Origin: Chryseobacterium sp. LJ668
GTDB lineage: Bacteria; Bacteroidota; Bacteroidia; Flavobacteriales; Weeksellaceae
Assembly (NCBI RefSeq): GCF_019613955.1
Contig: NZ_CP080443.1
Span: 2,279,001 to 2,343,000, forward strand
Length of the DNA stretch: 64,000 nucleotides
Direction of reading: 5' to 3'
The notes beneath the pieces were generated by a model. It had not been told where the DNA came from, made no database searches, and was given only the letters and a program-made list of their open reading frames with translations. Positions 18,360 through 26,536 of this stretch are shown here, piece after piece (position 1 is the first letter of the stretch; each line of letters starts with the position of its first letter). Made by a program: the position numbers and the translations under genes.

Positions 18360-18375
18360 TGTACCATTTGGTACA
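18360..18375. promoter_or_regulatory. TetR operator TGTACCATTTGGTACA ahead of the SDR gene
   Basis: Perfect 7-bp inverted repeat TGTACCA-TT-TGGTACA. It lies just upstream of a TAAATTTA -7-like box (minus strand, about 18348-18355) for the SDR gene, so binding would block the promoter. It shares its half-site with 19010-19025. Confidence 0.75.
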
Positions 18376-18392
18376 TAATATGGTAAAAAATT

Positions 18393-18977
18393 TTAATTCA
18401 ATAATCTTAAATTAAGTTCAATCATATTTTTAAGGATTTCCGCAGAACTTTCCATGCGTCTTGTTACGTGTATCCCGTTCCATAGATTGGTTAAATGCCA
18501 TGCAAGAATCTCAGGATTTTCTCTTGTTTCAATTTGATTATTTTCCTGTGCTTTTTCAATAACTTCTACGAAAAGATGGTGCAGTTTTTTTAAAATTTTT
18601 ACAGAAGTCTTCTTTATTTGAGCATCTTTTTCAGATAACTGAACCAGAGAGTTTCCTAAAAAACAACCTCTTTCTTTTTCACAGTCAGGAGAATAGGCCT
18701 GACTTAAAAAAAACTGTTTGATGTATTCAATTCCGTTTTCAGAATTTTTAATTCCATCCGAAAGTTTTTTATAAAAACTTTCAGAAAACTGCTCAATTGA
18801 TTTTACATATAGTTCCTGTTTTCCTCCTTTAAAAGCCAGATAAAAACTTCCTTTTCCAATTCCCATAGCATTCAACAATTCATCTGCAGAGGCGGTGTCG
18901 TAGCCTTTGTTTCTGAAAACTTCAGTCGCTTTTTCAATTGCCTGATTTTCGTCAAATATTTTGGGTCTTCCTGCCAT
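18393..18977 (-). CDS. TetR/AcrR family repressor
   Basis: A 194-residue regulator with an N-terminal TetR helix-turn-helix (AIEKATEVFRNKGYDTASADELL; GIGKGSFYLAFKGGKQELY) and a helical ligand domain. A longer frame begins at a TTG (18998), but that codon lies inside the -7 box of a strong promoter, so ATG 18977 (MAGRPKIF) is the real start. Operators at 19009-19026 and 18360-18375 indicate autorepression and control of the SDR gene. The overall arrangement resembles electrophile-responsive TetR/reductase pairs, but the ligand is not known. Confidence 0.92.
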   Translation of the reverse strand: MAGRPKIFDENQAIEKATEVFRNKGYDTASADELLNAMGIGKGSFYLAFKGGKQELYVKSIEQFSESFYKKLSDGIKNSENGIEYIKQFFLSQAYSPDCEKERGCFLGNSLVQLSEKDAQIKKTSVKILKKLHHLFVEVIEKAQENNQIETRENPEILAWHLTNLWNGIHVTRRMESSAEILKNMIELNLRLLN

Positions 18978-18995
18978 TTCTTTATTTTGATGAGA

Positions 18996-19027
18996 CAAAG
19001 GTATACAATTGTACCAATCAGTACAAA
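18996..19027 (-). promoter_or_regulatory. TetR promoter with operator in its spacer
   Basis: Minus strand: -33 TTTG (19024-19027), 20-base spacer, -7 TACCTTTG (18996-19003). The inverted repeat TTGTAC-N6-GTACAA (19009-19026) fills the spacer and touches the -33 element, the classic layout for autorepression. Confidence 0.8.
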
Positions 19028-19046
19028 ATTAAATATCAAATATCTT

Positions 19047-19439
19047 TTATAGTTTTTGTCGATAACGTTTAAAGAAGCACATCAAAGCTTGTAACAAAGC
19101 CGTTTTGGAGGAATCATTATATAAATTTATATTGATTCCTGTAAATTGAAAACCTGCTTTCTGATTTCCGAAATCGCAGATGATCCAACCGATCAATTCA
19201 ACATTTTCAAAGGCTCGAAAGAATATCCTTGTTCAATAATTGTATTAAGTTCTTCAATATCCTCGGAATTTGTTTCCAAGATTTTCCTGTAATGTTGATA
19301 TTTTTACTTTTAAACTAAATTCAAAAGTATTCCCGATTTCAATGCTTGAAACGGAGAAGATTTTGTCTATTTCGTAACTGTTAAATTCCCAATTAAGTGT
19401 TGGGTTGGAGGTGAGTTTTTCTAGTTTTTTGATTTTCAT
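19047..19439 (-). pseudogene. decayed gene of unknown function (three frameshifts)
   Basis: Starting at ATG 19439 (MKIKKLEKLTSNPTLNWEF), the reading frame can be followed to a stop at 19047 only by jumping frame three times: at an A run after SLKVK, near the codons for QIP/EDIEELN, and before FENVELIGWIICDFG. Each jump fits the loss of one base. The final stretch (GFQFTGININLYNDSSKTALLQALM) reads well. The intact frames cover 61 residues or fewer. I do not recognise the family. It lies 23 bases downstream of the next gene, so it was probably its operon partner. Confidence 0.65.
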
Positions 19440-19462
19440 ACAATCAGCGAAATAAAATGATT

Positions 19463-20209
19463 CTATTCAATTTTAATTGGCGGTAATTCTTTTTGATTTT
19501 CAAAATTTTCCCAAATATATTCCATGCTTGGATAAAAGCAGCCGTCTTTTTCTAGATTAATATATTCAGGTGAAATGTTTTTTATGTCAAAAGATTCTAA
19601 ACCATTTTCTTTTAAAATATCTAAAGCCTTATAAATCTCTTTATCAATTTTATGGCTTGTTGTCCATGGATAATAATTGATGAAAACCTTCAATCTGTCA
19701 AAGGTAAATACATGTCTTTTTGTTTTTGATGAGAAAAATCCATCATACTTCTTATTTAATATTTTTAATTTTTCTTTATCGATATCGTTCTCAAAAAGCT
19801 GAGGTTTATAAAAAACATCAATTTCAATATCTCCAAAACTTAAAGGTCCTTCAGCAAGTTTATTCCAATTATAGAAAACACGAACCGTTCTTCCATCAAT
19901 TGTTTTAATTAAGCCTTCATATTTATCAATATATTCTTTTTGAAATCCTCTTTGTCTTAGTTCAGTGAAAACCTTTCTCTCAAATATTTTGGAATGAATT
20001 TTTTTACCTACAGAAGTACTTATCCAAACCATTATTGACACAAAAACTGTGAATATTGAAGAGAAAATAAAGCTAATCCAAAAATTCTTGCTAGAAATAA
20101 AAATAGGGATAAAAGCTATAATAAATATAATTATAGTTATTATAAAAGTTGGATTTCCACCAATAAAGTAACTTCCGTTTTCGCGTTTTTTTACAGTTAA
20201 AAGTTTCAT
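19463..20209 (-). CDS. hypothetical membrane protein
   Basis: A 248-residue protein with two adjacent hydrophobic segments at residues about 22-40 and 45-65 (FIITIIIFIIAFIPIFI; FWISFIFSSIFTVFVSIMVW), then a cytoplasmic-looking domain of about 180 residues with GRTVRVFYNWNKLAEGPLSFGDIEIDVFY. No family recognised. It is followed at 23 bases by a decayed gene on the same strand and is divergent from pafA. The intact frame suggests it is still under selection. Confidence 0.72.
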   Translation of the reverse strand: MKLLTVKKRENGSYFIGGNPTFIITIIIFIIAFIPIFISSKNFWISFIFSSIFTVFVSIMVWISTSVGKKIHSKIFERKVFTELRQRGFQKEYIDKYEGLIKTIDGRTVRVFYNWNKLAEGPLSFGDIEIDVFYKPQLFENDIDKEKLKILNKKYDGFFSSKTKRHVFTFDRLKVFINYYPWTTSHKIDKEIYKALDILKENGLESFDIKNISPEYINLEKDGCFYPSMEYIWENFENQKELPPIKIE

Positions 20210-20296
20210 CTAAATTAGATTGAATTTAAATAGTTTAGAATTTTATAAAGCTTCAAAATTAATCAAAATTTCACATACCAAAACTCCGAAAACTAT

Positions 20297-20304
20297 TAAA
20301 TTTG
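20297..20304 (+). promoter_or_regulatory. -7 box TAAATTTG of pafA
   Basis: TAnnTTTG match 19 bases before the pafA ATG at 20324. No clear -33 element. Confidence 0.6.
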
Positions 20305-20323
20305 CACCATTAAAAAGTTATTC

Positions 20324-21970
20324 ATGTTTAAAAAAATAACGATTGCTGCGGCCTCTTTTTTGTCTGTAATCACAATCAATGCGCAGAAAAATAAAAATTC
20401 TCAGGTTGAAAGACCGAAATTAGTCGTTGGTTTAGTGGTAGATCAAATGCGTTGGGACTATTTGTACCGTTTTTACAGTAAATATAGTAATGATGGTTTC
20501 AAAAGATTGATCAGTAAAGGATTTGCACTCAATAACGTCCATATCAATTATGTTCCTACCGTTACTGCTTTAGGACATACTTCTATTTATACAGGTTCTG
20601 TTCCGGCGATCCACGGAATTGCGGGTAATGACTGGAATGATAAAGAAACCGGTAAAAATGTCTATTGTACAACCGATGAAAATATGCAACCTGTAGGAAC
20701 AAGCAATACAAAAGTAGGAAGCCATTCTCCGAAAAACCTTTGGTCTACAACCATTACCGATGAGCTGAGATTGGCAACGAATTTTCAGGGAAAAGTAATC
20801 GGAGTTTCCTTAAAAGACAGAGCTTCTATTCTTCCGGCAGGTCATACGCCAAACGGAGCGTATTGGTTTGATGATTCTTCTGGGGATTTTGTGACAAGCA
20901 CTTGGTATATGAAAGATCTTCCGGAATGGATGAAAGATTTCAATGCGCAGAATTTACCGGATAAATTGGTTGCCAACGGCTGGAATACATTGCTTCCGAT
21001 TAATCAGTATACGGAAAGTTCACCCGACAATTCCTCTTGGGAAGGTCTTTTGGGAAGTGCAAAAACACCCACTTTTCCGTACAGTAATTTAGCGGCCGAT
21101 TATTTGACTAAAAAAGATAACATCCGTTATACACCGTTCGGAAATACGTTGACCTTAAAATTAGCGGAAGCTTCTGTGGAAGGGGAAAAATTGGGAGAAG
21201 ACAGCGTTACGGATATTTTAGCGATCAATTTAGCCTCAACAGATTACGCAGGACATAAATTTGGCCCGAATTCGATTGAGGTAGAAGATGTTTATTTAAG
21301 ATTAGATCAGGATTTAGCCCAGTTTTTCAGTTATCTGGATTCAAAAGTTGGGAAAGATAAATATACCGTTTTTATTTCTGCAGACCATGGAGGAGCGCAT
21401 TCTGTAGGATTTTTGCAGGAACATAAAATCACTACCGGATTTTTCGGTGAGGGAATGGAAAAAAATATGAATGATGAATTGAAAGCGAAATTCGGTGTTG
21501 ATAAATTAATTAATGCTGTTGACAATTATCAAGTATATTTTGACAGGAAATTACTGAAAGACAACAAGCTTGAATTAAATGATGTGAGAGATTTCACCAT
21601 AAAAGAACTGGAAAAGGACCCGACGGTTTTATACGCTGTTTCTGTAGAAAAAGTACAGGAATCAACCATTCCTGAACCGATTAAACAAAGAATTATTAAC
21701 GGAATCAACAGACAGAGAAGCGGTGATATTCAGCTGATTTCCCATGATTCCATGCTTCCGCCCTATTCAAAAACAGGAACGACGCACAGTGTGTGGAATT
21801 CTTATGATTCTCACATCCCTCTGATTTTTATGGGATGGGGAATTCAGCATGGTGAGAGCAATAAACCTTATAATATGACTGATATTGCACCTACAGTTTC
21901 TGCATTATTAAAAATACAGTTTCCAAGCGGAAACATCGGAAATCCAATCACTGAAGTTTTAGGAAAATAA
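20324..21970 (+). CDS. pafA: alkaline phosphatase PafA
   Basis: A 548-residue periplasmic phosphomonoesterase of the alkaline phosphatase superfamily, with a signal peptide ending at about residue 20 (TINAQ). Catalytic residues are visible and sit two positions from Elizabethkingia PafA numbering: nucleophile Thr81 (VPTVTALGH), Asn102 (GIAGND), and the Lys/Arg pair in VSLKDRAS. Zinc ligands are Asp40 (VVDQMRWD), STDYAGHKFGP, SADHGGAHS and THSVWN. PafA is phosphate-insensitive in related species and feeds organic phosphate to the cell. The gene is monocistronic with a strong terminator. Confidence 0.96.
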   Translation: MFKKITIAAASFLSVITINAQKNKNSQVERPKLVVGLVVDQMRWDYLYRFYSKYSNDGFKRLISKGFALNNVHINYVPTVTALGHTSIYTGSVPAIHGIAGNDWNDKETGKNVYCTTDENMQPVGTSNTKVGSHSPKNLWSTTITDELRLATNFQGKVIGVSLKDRASILPAGHTPNGAYWFDDSSGDFVTSTWYMKDLPEWMKDFNAQNLPDKLVANGWNTLLPINQYTESSPDNSSWEGLLGSAKTPTFPYSNLAADYLTKKDNIRYTPFGNTLTLKLAEASVEGEKLGEDSVTDILAINLASTDYAGHKFGPNSIEVEDVYLRLDQDLAQFFSYLDSKVGKDKYTVFISADHGGAHSVGFLQEHKITTGFFGEGMEKNMNDELKAKFGVDKLINAVDNYQVYFDRKLLKDNKLELNDVRDFTIKELEKDPTVLYAVSVEKVQESTIPEPIKQRIINGINRQRSGDIQLISHDSMLPPYSKTGTTHSVWNSYDSHIPLIFMGWGIQHGESNKPYNMTDIAPTVSALLKIQFPSGNIGNPITEVLGK

Positions 21971-21995
21971 AACCGTGATCGATTGTTAAAATATA

Positions 21996-22034
21996 AAGCC
22001 CCGCAAAAATTTATTTTTGCGGGGCTTATTTTGT
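21996..22034. terminator. bidirectional terminator between pafA and the barstar gene
   Basis: Perfect stem of 14 bp, AAGCCCCGCAAAAA / TTTTTGCGGGGCTT, with a TTTA loop. T/A-rich flanks on both sides fit the two convergent genes. Confidence 0.9.
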
Positions 22035-22046
22035 GTAAAATCTGAA

Positions 22047-22352
22047 TTATTCTTCTATTTCCTCTTCATCATTATCTTCAAACTGTTCAAGAAAATACGT
22101 AAATGTAAAATCTTCAACCTGATCTTCTGCGTCTTCCAAAGTGGTCAGTAAATCTTCGAAGATTTCTAATTGATCTACGCTCATATTAACAAACTCAAGA
22201 TGAAGTGGCATTTCCAATTCACCGGAAATAACATCTGAAAGTGCATCCAGATTATCCCCGAAATGCGCCGGAAGTTTTACTTTTTCTTTAAGCTGAGTGT
22301 AAAAATCTTCGTAATCTCCAAGATCAGCGAAGTCGATGTATGTTGTCTTCAT
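22047..22352 (-). CDS. barstar family ribonuclease inhibitor
   Basis: A 101-residue acidic protein of the barstar fold, the cytoplasmic inhibitor of barnase-type ribonucleases. The diagnostic helix is preserved: LPAHFGDNLDALSDVISG, with Asp36 and Asp40 at the positions that plug the barnase active site. The C-terminus adds a Glu/Asp-rich tail (EDNDEEEIEE). It has no signal peptide, as expected for an inhibitor that guards the cytoplasm. A barnase homologue with all catalytic residues lies about 700 bases upstream on the same strand, separated by a metalloprotease gene. Confidence 0.92.
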   Translation of the reverse strand: MKTTYIDFADLGDYEDFYTQLKEKVKLPAHFGDNLDALSDVISGELEMPLHLEFVNMSVDQLEIFEDLLTTLEDAEDQVEDFTFTYFLEQFEDNDEEEIEE

Positions 22353-22418
22353 AGTTTATTTAAATTTACTGTGCTAAGTTAACAGTTTATGTCATTGAAA
22401 AGGTGGAATTGTTATTGT

Positions 22419-22449
22419 CATTGCAAGAAGCTAAAAGACGAAGCAATAA
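22419..22449. repeat. degenerate REP-like element
   Basis: CATTGCAAGAAGC...CGAAGCAAT resembles the conserved elements at 49465-49495 and 61682-61712 but has several mismatches. It lies between the barstar and metalloprotease genes. Confidence 0.35.
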
Positions 22450-22453
22450 TATA

Positions 22454-23065
22454 CTACTCAAACTTCCAGTTTTTAGTTTTTAAAAAGTTCTTACAATCGT
22501 TACAAAAGTCAATTTCTTCGTCAGTATGATTTTTACCTTCCGCATCTCTCATAAAGCAAGATTTTTCCGGACAATGTTCAAGACCTTGTGTATGCCCGAT
22601 TTCGTGTATTGCCACTTTGAAAAACTGTTCATTTCTGTTGCTTCTATTTAACCTGAAATTAGATGCAACGCATGACTTTCCGGGTCGATACCCTAATCCC
22701 ATAATTCCGAAGTCTTTTATTGTGCCTTTTGTAGCGCTGATATCTTTGGTAGTTAAACCAATTTTTACGAACCCTTTTTCTGTATTTTCACTTAAAATTT
22801 TAATAATAGAATCTGCTCTGTATCGGTTTCTGTCTTTGTAATAAGCTTCTTTTGGTAATTCAATTTCATCAAGAATTTTTACATGCGGATAAATGTTTTT
22901 GATCTCATCGGCAACAAATTTCGTAGTTGTAGAATTCATATCCTTGAAAGGCTGAATCAAAATAACGACCTCTTTATTATTTTTAAAGAGATTGGTCTTT
23001 TTATCGCTGCATGAGAAAATTAATAAAAAGACAAATGTGAAAAGTAAACAATTACTGCTTCTCAA
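22454..23065 (-). CDS. archaemetzincin-like zinc metalloprotease, lipoprotein
   Basis: A 203-residue protein with a lipoprotein signal (lipid Cys at 19, LIFSC). The metzincin motif is HEIGHTQGLEHC (His154, Glu155, His158, His164), followed by Cys170 and a CNDC pair at 188-191, the extra cysteines that mark archaemetzincins and bind a second zinc. The family's substrate is unknown. It overlaps the end of the upstream barnase gene by 14 bases and precedes the barstar gene, so the three are probably one operon. As a lipoprotein it would act outside the inner membrane. Confidence 0.88.
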   Translation of the reverse strand: MRSSNCLLFTFVFLLIFSCSDKKTNLFKNNKEVVILIQPFKDMNSTTTKFVADEIKNIYPHVKILDEIELPKEAYYKDRNRYRADSIIKILSENTEKGFVKIGLTTKDISATKGTIKDFGIMGLGYRPGKSCVASNFRLNRSNRNEQFFKVAIHEIGHTQGLEHCPEKSCFMRDAEGKNHTDEEIDFCNDCKNFLKTKNWKFE

Positions 23066-23534
23066 AACTCTTATAATGATTTTTAGTTAAGTAAACCTCA
23101 CCATTTTTAGTAAAAACAATCCGGTCGCCATTTCTGTTTCCACAGTTGTAGTTGACATCGGCTTCATAGTATTTCACCTTTTTCGGTAGCTTTCCTTCTC
23201 GGTTTCCAAAGTAATCTCCGCCGATTGCTTTTCCGGGAAGGACTTCACAAAGATTTCCTTCAGAAGGATTCCATCCTGATTTCTTTGCTTCATTTTTAGT
23301 GATGTAATAATCAGGAAGCTGATGGTTTTGCTTAACGTAATTAATTACCGTTTTCTCTTTTGTAAGTTCATCAATTGCTTGCTTGTCAGATTGGCTTTTC
23401 GAAGCATTCGAGACATTCTCGGTTTTAGTTGGGGCTTTCTTCTCAGCAATGAAATTATTATAAATAGACATCACCGACATTCCGAAAAGAAGTCCTATGC
23501 ATGCAAAAAGTACCGAGCGGCTTTTAGGATTCAT
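23052..23534 (-). CDS. barnase-type ribonuclease, membrane-anchored or exported
   Basis: A 160-residue protein. The C-terminal 100 residues match barnase: LPDYYITKNEAKKSGW, GGDYFGNREGKLP, YYEADVNY with catalytic Glu124, GDRIVF with Arg138, and NHYKSF with His153 (equivalent to barnase Glu73, Arg87, His102). Cys96 and Cys131 could form a disulfide. The N-terminus has one hydrophobic segment (8-26) that is a signal peptide or anchor, then a Lys/Ser-rich linker. The ATG at 23534 is used; the longer frame from 23588 runs into an intergenic repeat. An active RNase with its barstar nearby is expected. Confidence 0.92.
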   Translation of the reverse strand: MNPKSRSVLFACIGLLFGMSVMSIYNNFIAEKKAPTKTENVSNASKSQSDKQAIDELTKEKTVINYVKQNHQLPDYYITKNEAKKSGWNPSEGNLCEVLPGKAIGGDYFGNREGKLPKKVKYYEADVNYNCGNRNGDRIVFTKNGEVYLTKNHYKSFEKQ

Positions 23535-23554
23535 AAATATAAACTTTAATGTAA

Positions 23555-23615
23555 TAATATAACAATCTAGCAATGTAACAATCCACAAGCATTGGTAAAC
23601 TAAATTGTTATATTA
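23555..23615. repeat. inverted repeat between nadE and the barnase gene
   Basis: Perfect 12-bp arms TAATATAACAAT (23555-23566) and ATTGTTATATTA (23604-23615) around a loop with AATGTAACAAT and CATTGGTAAAC. The loop shares words with 28185-28240, suggesting a small intergenic repeat family. It may also end nadE transcription. Confidence 0.45.
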
Positions 23616-23616
23616 A

Positions 23617-24408
23617 TTAACTTCTCCATTCTTCAGGAATATCACACACCGGAATCGGATTAATCTTATGCTGTGCAGCCTTATTCATTCTGCTGAAAAT
23701 CTTAAACACTTCCAAATCTCTTCCGCTGTAGTCTGCTTCTGTTTTAGTTCCCCATTCTTTCTGAATTTTCTCCAATTCAGGATAAGTGGCTCCGATCTGC
23801 ATTTCATCAGTTCTTTCAGCATCCCAAAGTCCGTCCGTAGGTATTGCTTCCTGAATGTTTTTAACCAAATTTAAAGCTTTCGCTAATGCATAGACTTCTG
23901 TTTTATAAAGATCTGCGATAGGAGACACGTCGACTCCGCCGTCCCCGTATTTGGTATAAAAGCCAATCCCGAAATCTTCCACTTTATTTCCGGTTCCACA
24001 CACCAAAAGCCCGTTGATTTGTCCGTAATAATACAAAGTAAGCATTCTCAAACGTGATCTTGTATTGGCAAATGCCAGTTTTTCATTAGGGAATTCATCA
24101 TCATGAACATCAAAAGTTTTGTACAGTTCCTCAAAAGCAGGGGTAAGATTCACAGACATCGCTTCAACATTCGGGAATTTAGATTTTAAATCATTCATAT
24201 GTTCCCAGGCTCTGTTCACTTGATCTTCTTTTTGACGAATCGGCATTTCGATAAGCAAAGTTTTCAATCCGGTCATCGCTGCCAAAGTAGAAACTACACC
24301 AGAATCTACACCACCAGAAACTCCCGATACGTATCCTTTAACTCCTGATTTTTCGGCATAATCTTTTAGCCATAGCACAATATGATCGATTACTTTTTGT
24401 GTCTGCAT
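23617..24408 (-). CDS. nadE: NAD+ synthase (ammonia-dependent)
   Basis: A 263-residue enzyme that amidates nicotinic acid adenine dinucleotide to NAD+, using ATP. The PP-loop is SGVSGGVDSGV (28-38). The C-terminal catalytic region is intact (CGTGNKVEDFGIGFYTKYGDGGVDVSPIADL in segments near 138-168). It lacks a glutaminase domain, so ammonia is the direct donor. It lies 12 bases after a GNAT acetyltransferase gene on the same strand. The length matches the short bacterial form. Confidence 0.95.
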   Translation of the reverse strand: MQTQKVIDHIVLWLKDYAEKSGVKGYVSGVSGGVDSGVVSTLAAMTGLKTLLIEMPIRQKEDQVNRAWEHMNDLKSKFPNVEAMSVNLTPAFEELYKTFDVHDDEFPNEKLAFANTRSRLRMLTLYYYGQINGLLVCGTGNKVEDFGIGFYTKYGDGGVDVSPIADLYKTEVYALAKALNLVKNIQEAIPTDGLWDAERTDEMQIGATYPELEKIQKEWGTKTEADYSGRDLEVFKIFSRMNKAAQHKINPIPVCDIPEEWRS

Positions 24409-24420
24409 TGTATATTTTTA

Positions 24421-24948
24421 TTATTTAAAATTTTCTTTTTTAAGTTCATACCAAAAGCAATGGTCTCCTTCATCAATAAAGGTTTCTTTTTTTTCAAAAC
24501 CCAATTTTCTCAAGACATGATTTGAGGCGTCATTTTCTATATCAGCGTAGGCAAAAACTTGGTCTAGCTTCATTTCATTAAAAGCATAGTTCAAAACAGC
24601 AATCGAGGTTTCTGTAGCATAGCCTTTTCCCCAATACTCCGGTGTGAAACGATAGCCAAGATCGTGAATGTTTTGATGATTGTTGATTTCTTTAATCAGT
24701 TTTAAACCGCTCCAGCCGACTAGTTTTCCGTCTTCTTTTCTGATGACCGCCCATCTTCCGATTCTGTTTTCTGTATATTGATTTCGGATGCTTTTAATCA
24801 TTTCTGCACTTTGACTGATCTCAGTTAAAGGTTGTATTCCAACATATTTTACGACTTCCGGATTGCTATCCATTGCGAAAAAAGTTTCAACGTCTTCGGG
24901 AACGATTTCCCTTAAGATCAACCTTTCTGTTTCAAGATAAATTTTCAT
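24421..24948 (-). CDS. GNAT family N-acetyltransferase (RimJ/RimL-like)
   Basis: A 175-residue acetyltransferase of the RimJ/RimL group. It starts with LETERLILREIVPEDVETF, then LGYRFTPEYWGKGYATET (acetyl-CoA loop near 95-112), and ends with NHVLRKLGFEKKETF. The substrate is not evident; relatives acetylate ribosomal protein N-termini or small amines. It is the first gene of an apparent operon with nadE and is divergent from gldB. Confidence 0.88.
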   Translation of the reverse strand: MKIYLETERLILREIVPEDVETFFAMDSNPEVVKYVGIQPLTEISQSAEMIKSIRNQYTENRIGRWAVIRKEDGKLVGWSGLKLIKEINNHQNIHDLGYRFTPEYWGKGYATETSIAVLNYAFNEMKLDQVFAYADIENDASNHVLRKLGFEKKETFIDEGDHCFWYELKKENFK

Positions 24949-25036
24949 CGTTTTATAGTCTTATTTTAAAGATTTGAATATAATTTTTATAGCCACAAAA
25001 AAATCCTTTTTCGGCATAAGTTTATATTTATATCCT

Positions 25037-25044
25037 TATTTTTG
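25037..25044 (+). promoter_or_regulatory. -7 box TATTTTTG of gldB
   Basis: TAnnTTTG match 26 bases before the gldB ATG at 25070. It supports that start rather than an upstream in-frame start at 24974. Confidence 0.55.
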
Positions 25045-25069
25045 TAAACTTAAATTTCATGTAAAAATA

Positions 25070-26056
25070 ATGAAGATTTTTAGAATTGCCGCACTTTCAT
25101 GCCTTTTAGTTTTAAGTTTAAACTCTTGTAAAAAAGAACAGGAAACTACATGGAAAGTCGAAATAAAAAATCCCGCCGAAAGGGTGGAGATGATTGATAT
25201 TTCAAAAGAATTTTACGATCAGAATATTCCTTTAGAGCAGTTTACAGCAAAGTTTCCTTGGTTTCAGGGAACTGTTTCTGACGAAGATTTTATAAAAAGA
25301 AGAGCTGATGTAGAAGAAATAAAAATCTACAAGGAAGCGGTAGCAAAAATTGATCAGAAAAGATTGCACAACGAGCTTCACGATTTATTTTCGCATATAA
25401 AATTTTATTTTCCACAGTTTAAAAGTCCAAAAGTTTTTCTTTTTTCATCAGCTTTACAGATGATTCAGGATCCTTTGTTATATGATGATAAAATGAATTT
25501 CCTTTTTATTGACATTTCAGGATTTATGGGAGAAAAAAATGCCAATTACAAAGGTTTGGAACTGTACTTTCAGAAATCTATGAATCCGAGCAATATTGTC
25601 CCTAAAGTATCAAGAATGTTTGCTGAAAATATTGTTCCATATACAGGAGATAGTCAGAAATTTATCGATTTGATCGTGTATAATGGTAAAATAATGACTT
25701 TACAGGATGCATTTCTCCCCAATACTCCGGATTACTTGAAAATGGATTATACCAAAGAACAATATGATTGGGCAGAAGCTAACGAAGCCAATATTTATAA
25801 TTATTTTGTAGAGAGTAATTTGATTTTTGGTGATGACCACCGATTGGCAGAACGTTTCATTGCTCCCGGTCCTTTTTCGAAATTTTATACAGAAATAGAC
25901 AACAATTCGTCTCCAATGGTAGGAATTTACACCGGATGGCAAATATGCAGAGAATATTTTAAAAAGAAACCCGAAACAAAGCTAGTAGATTTCCTAAAAA
26001 TGGATGCTACAGAAATATTCAATCAGTCGGGTTACAAACCAAAATTAGAAGAATAA
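25070..26056 (+). CDS. gldB: gliding motility lipoprotein GldB
   Basis: A 328-residue outer-membrane-targeted lipoprotein (signal MKIFRIAALSCLLVLSLNSC, lipid Cys at 20) of the GldB family required for Bacteroidota gliding and type IX secretion. The body shows typical GldB stretches (NELHDLFSHIKFYFPQF; TGWQICREYF). The frame can be opened further upstream, but the lipoprotein signal and the promoter box fix the start at 25070. It is followed 22 bases later by gldC, the usual pairing. Non-motile Chryseobacterium also keep these genes, so gliding is not proven. Confidence 0.93.
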   Translation: MKIFRIAALSCLLVLSLNSCKKEQETTWKVEIKNPAERVEMIDISKEFYDQNIPLEQFTAKFPWFQGTVSDEDFIKRRADVEEIKIYKEAVAKIDQKRLHNELHDLFSHIKFYFPQFKSPKVFLFSSALQMIQDPLLYDDKMNFLFIDISGFMGEKNANYKGLELYFQKSMNPSNIVPKVSRMFAENIVPYTGDSQKFIDLIVYNGKIMTLQDAFLPNTPDYLKMDYTKEQYDWAEANEANIYNYFVESNLIFGDDHRLAERFIAPGPFSKFYTEIDNNSSPMVGIYTGWQICREYFKKKPETKLVDFLKMDATEIFNQSGYKPKLEE

Positions 26057-26078
26057 CAAAGTTTATAAAAAGAGAAAA

Positions 26079-26405
26079 ATGAGAAAGACTCAGATAACAA
26101 TAGATGTAGAACTGGATGAAAATCACATTCCCGAATTGATGACCTGGAATGCTGCAGATGGCGGAGTAGAAAAAGAGGAAACAAAAGCAGTGATGATTTC
26201 CGTTTGGGATGAAAAAACATCAGAAGCTTTAAGAATTGATCTTTGGACAAAAGATATGCCGGTAGATCAAATGAAAATGTTTATGCATCAGATTTTCGTC
26301 TCGTTGGGAAGTACTTATCAGAGAGCAACAGGAGAAGAAGATGTTGCTGCCTGGATCGAGCAGATTGCAGAAGAATTTGCAGTAAAATCAGCGATAAAAA
26401 TGTAA
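26079..26405 (+). CDS. gldC: gliding motility protein GldC
   Basis: A 108-residue cytoplasmic protein that is the conserved partner of GldB. It has recognisable features MRKTQITIDVELDENHIPE, NAADGG and AMMISVWDE-like strands, ending in AEEFAVKSAIKM. Its molecular role is not known, but it improves gliding in Flavobacterium. It lies in an operon with gldB. It has no signal peptide or membrane span. Confidence comes from both sequence and gene order. Confidence 0.93.
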   Translation: MRKTQITIDVELDENHIPELMTWNAADGGVEKEETKAVMISVWDEKTSEALRIDLWTKDMPVDQMKMFMHQIFVSLGSTYQRATGEEDVAAWIEQIAEEFAVKSAIKM

Positions 26406-26419
26406 ATAAGCCATAGGTT

Positions 26420-26527
26420 GTAAGCAGTAAGCGGTAAGCTTTTTGCACGCGGCTTATCTTTTTAATAATATTTAAGTTTTAAAGCAATAAAATAAAAGCC
26501 TATTGCCTAAAGCTTAAAGCCTAAAGC
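26420..26527. repeat. intergenic short-repeat patch
   Basis: Three tandem 7-mers (GTAAGCA, GTAAGCG, GTAAGCT, 26420-26440) and two copies of GCCTAAAGC (26505-26513, 26519-26527) in the gap before the transsulfuration gene. They look like a decayed intergenic repeat family. No promoter box is clear. Confidence 0.4.
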
Positions 26528-26536
26528 AAAAATATT

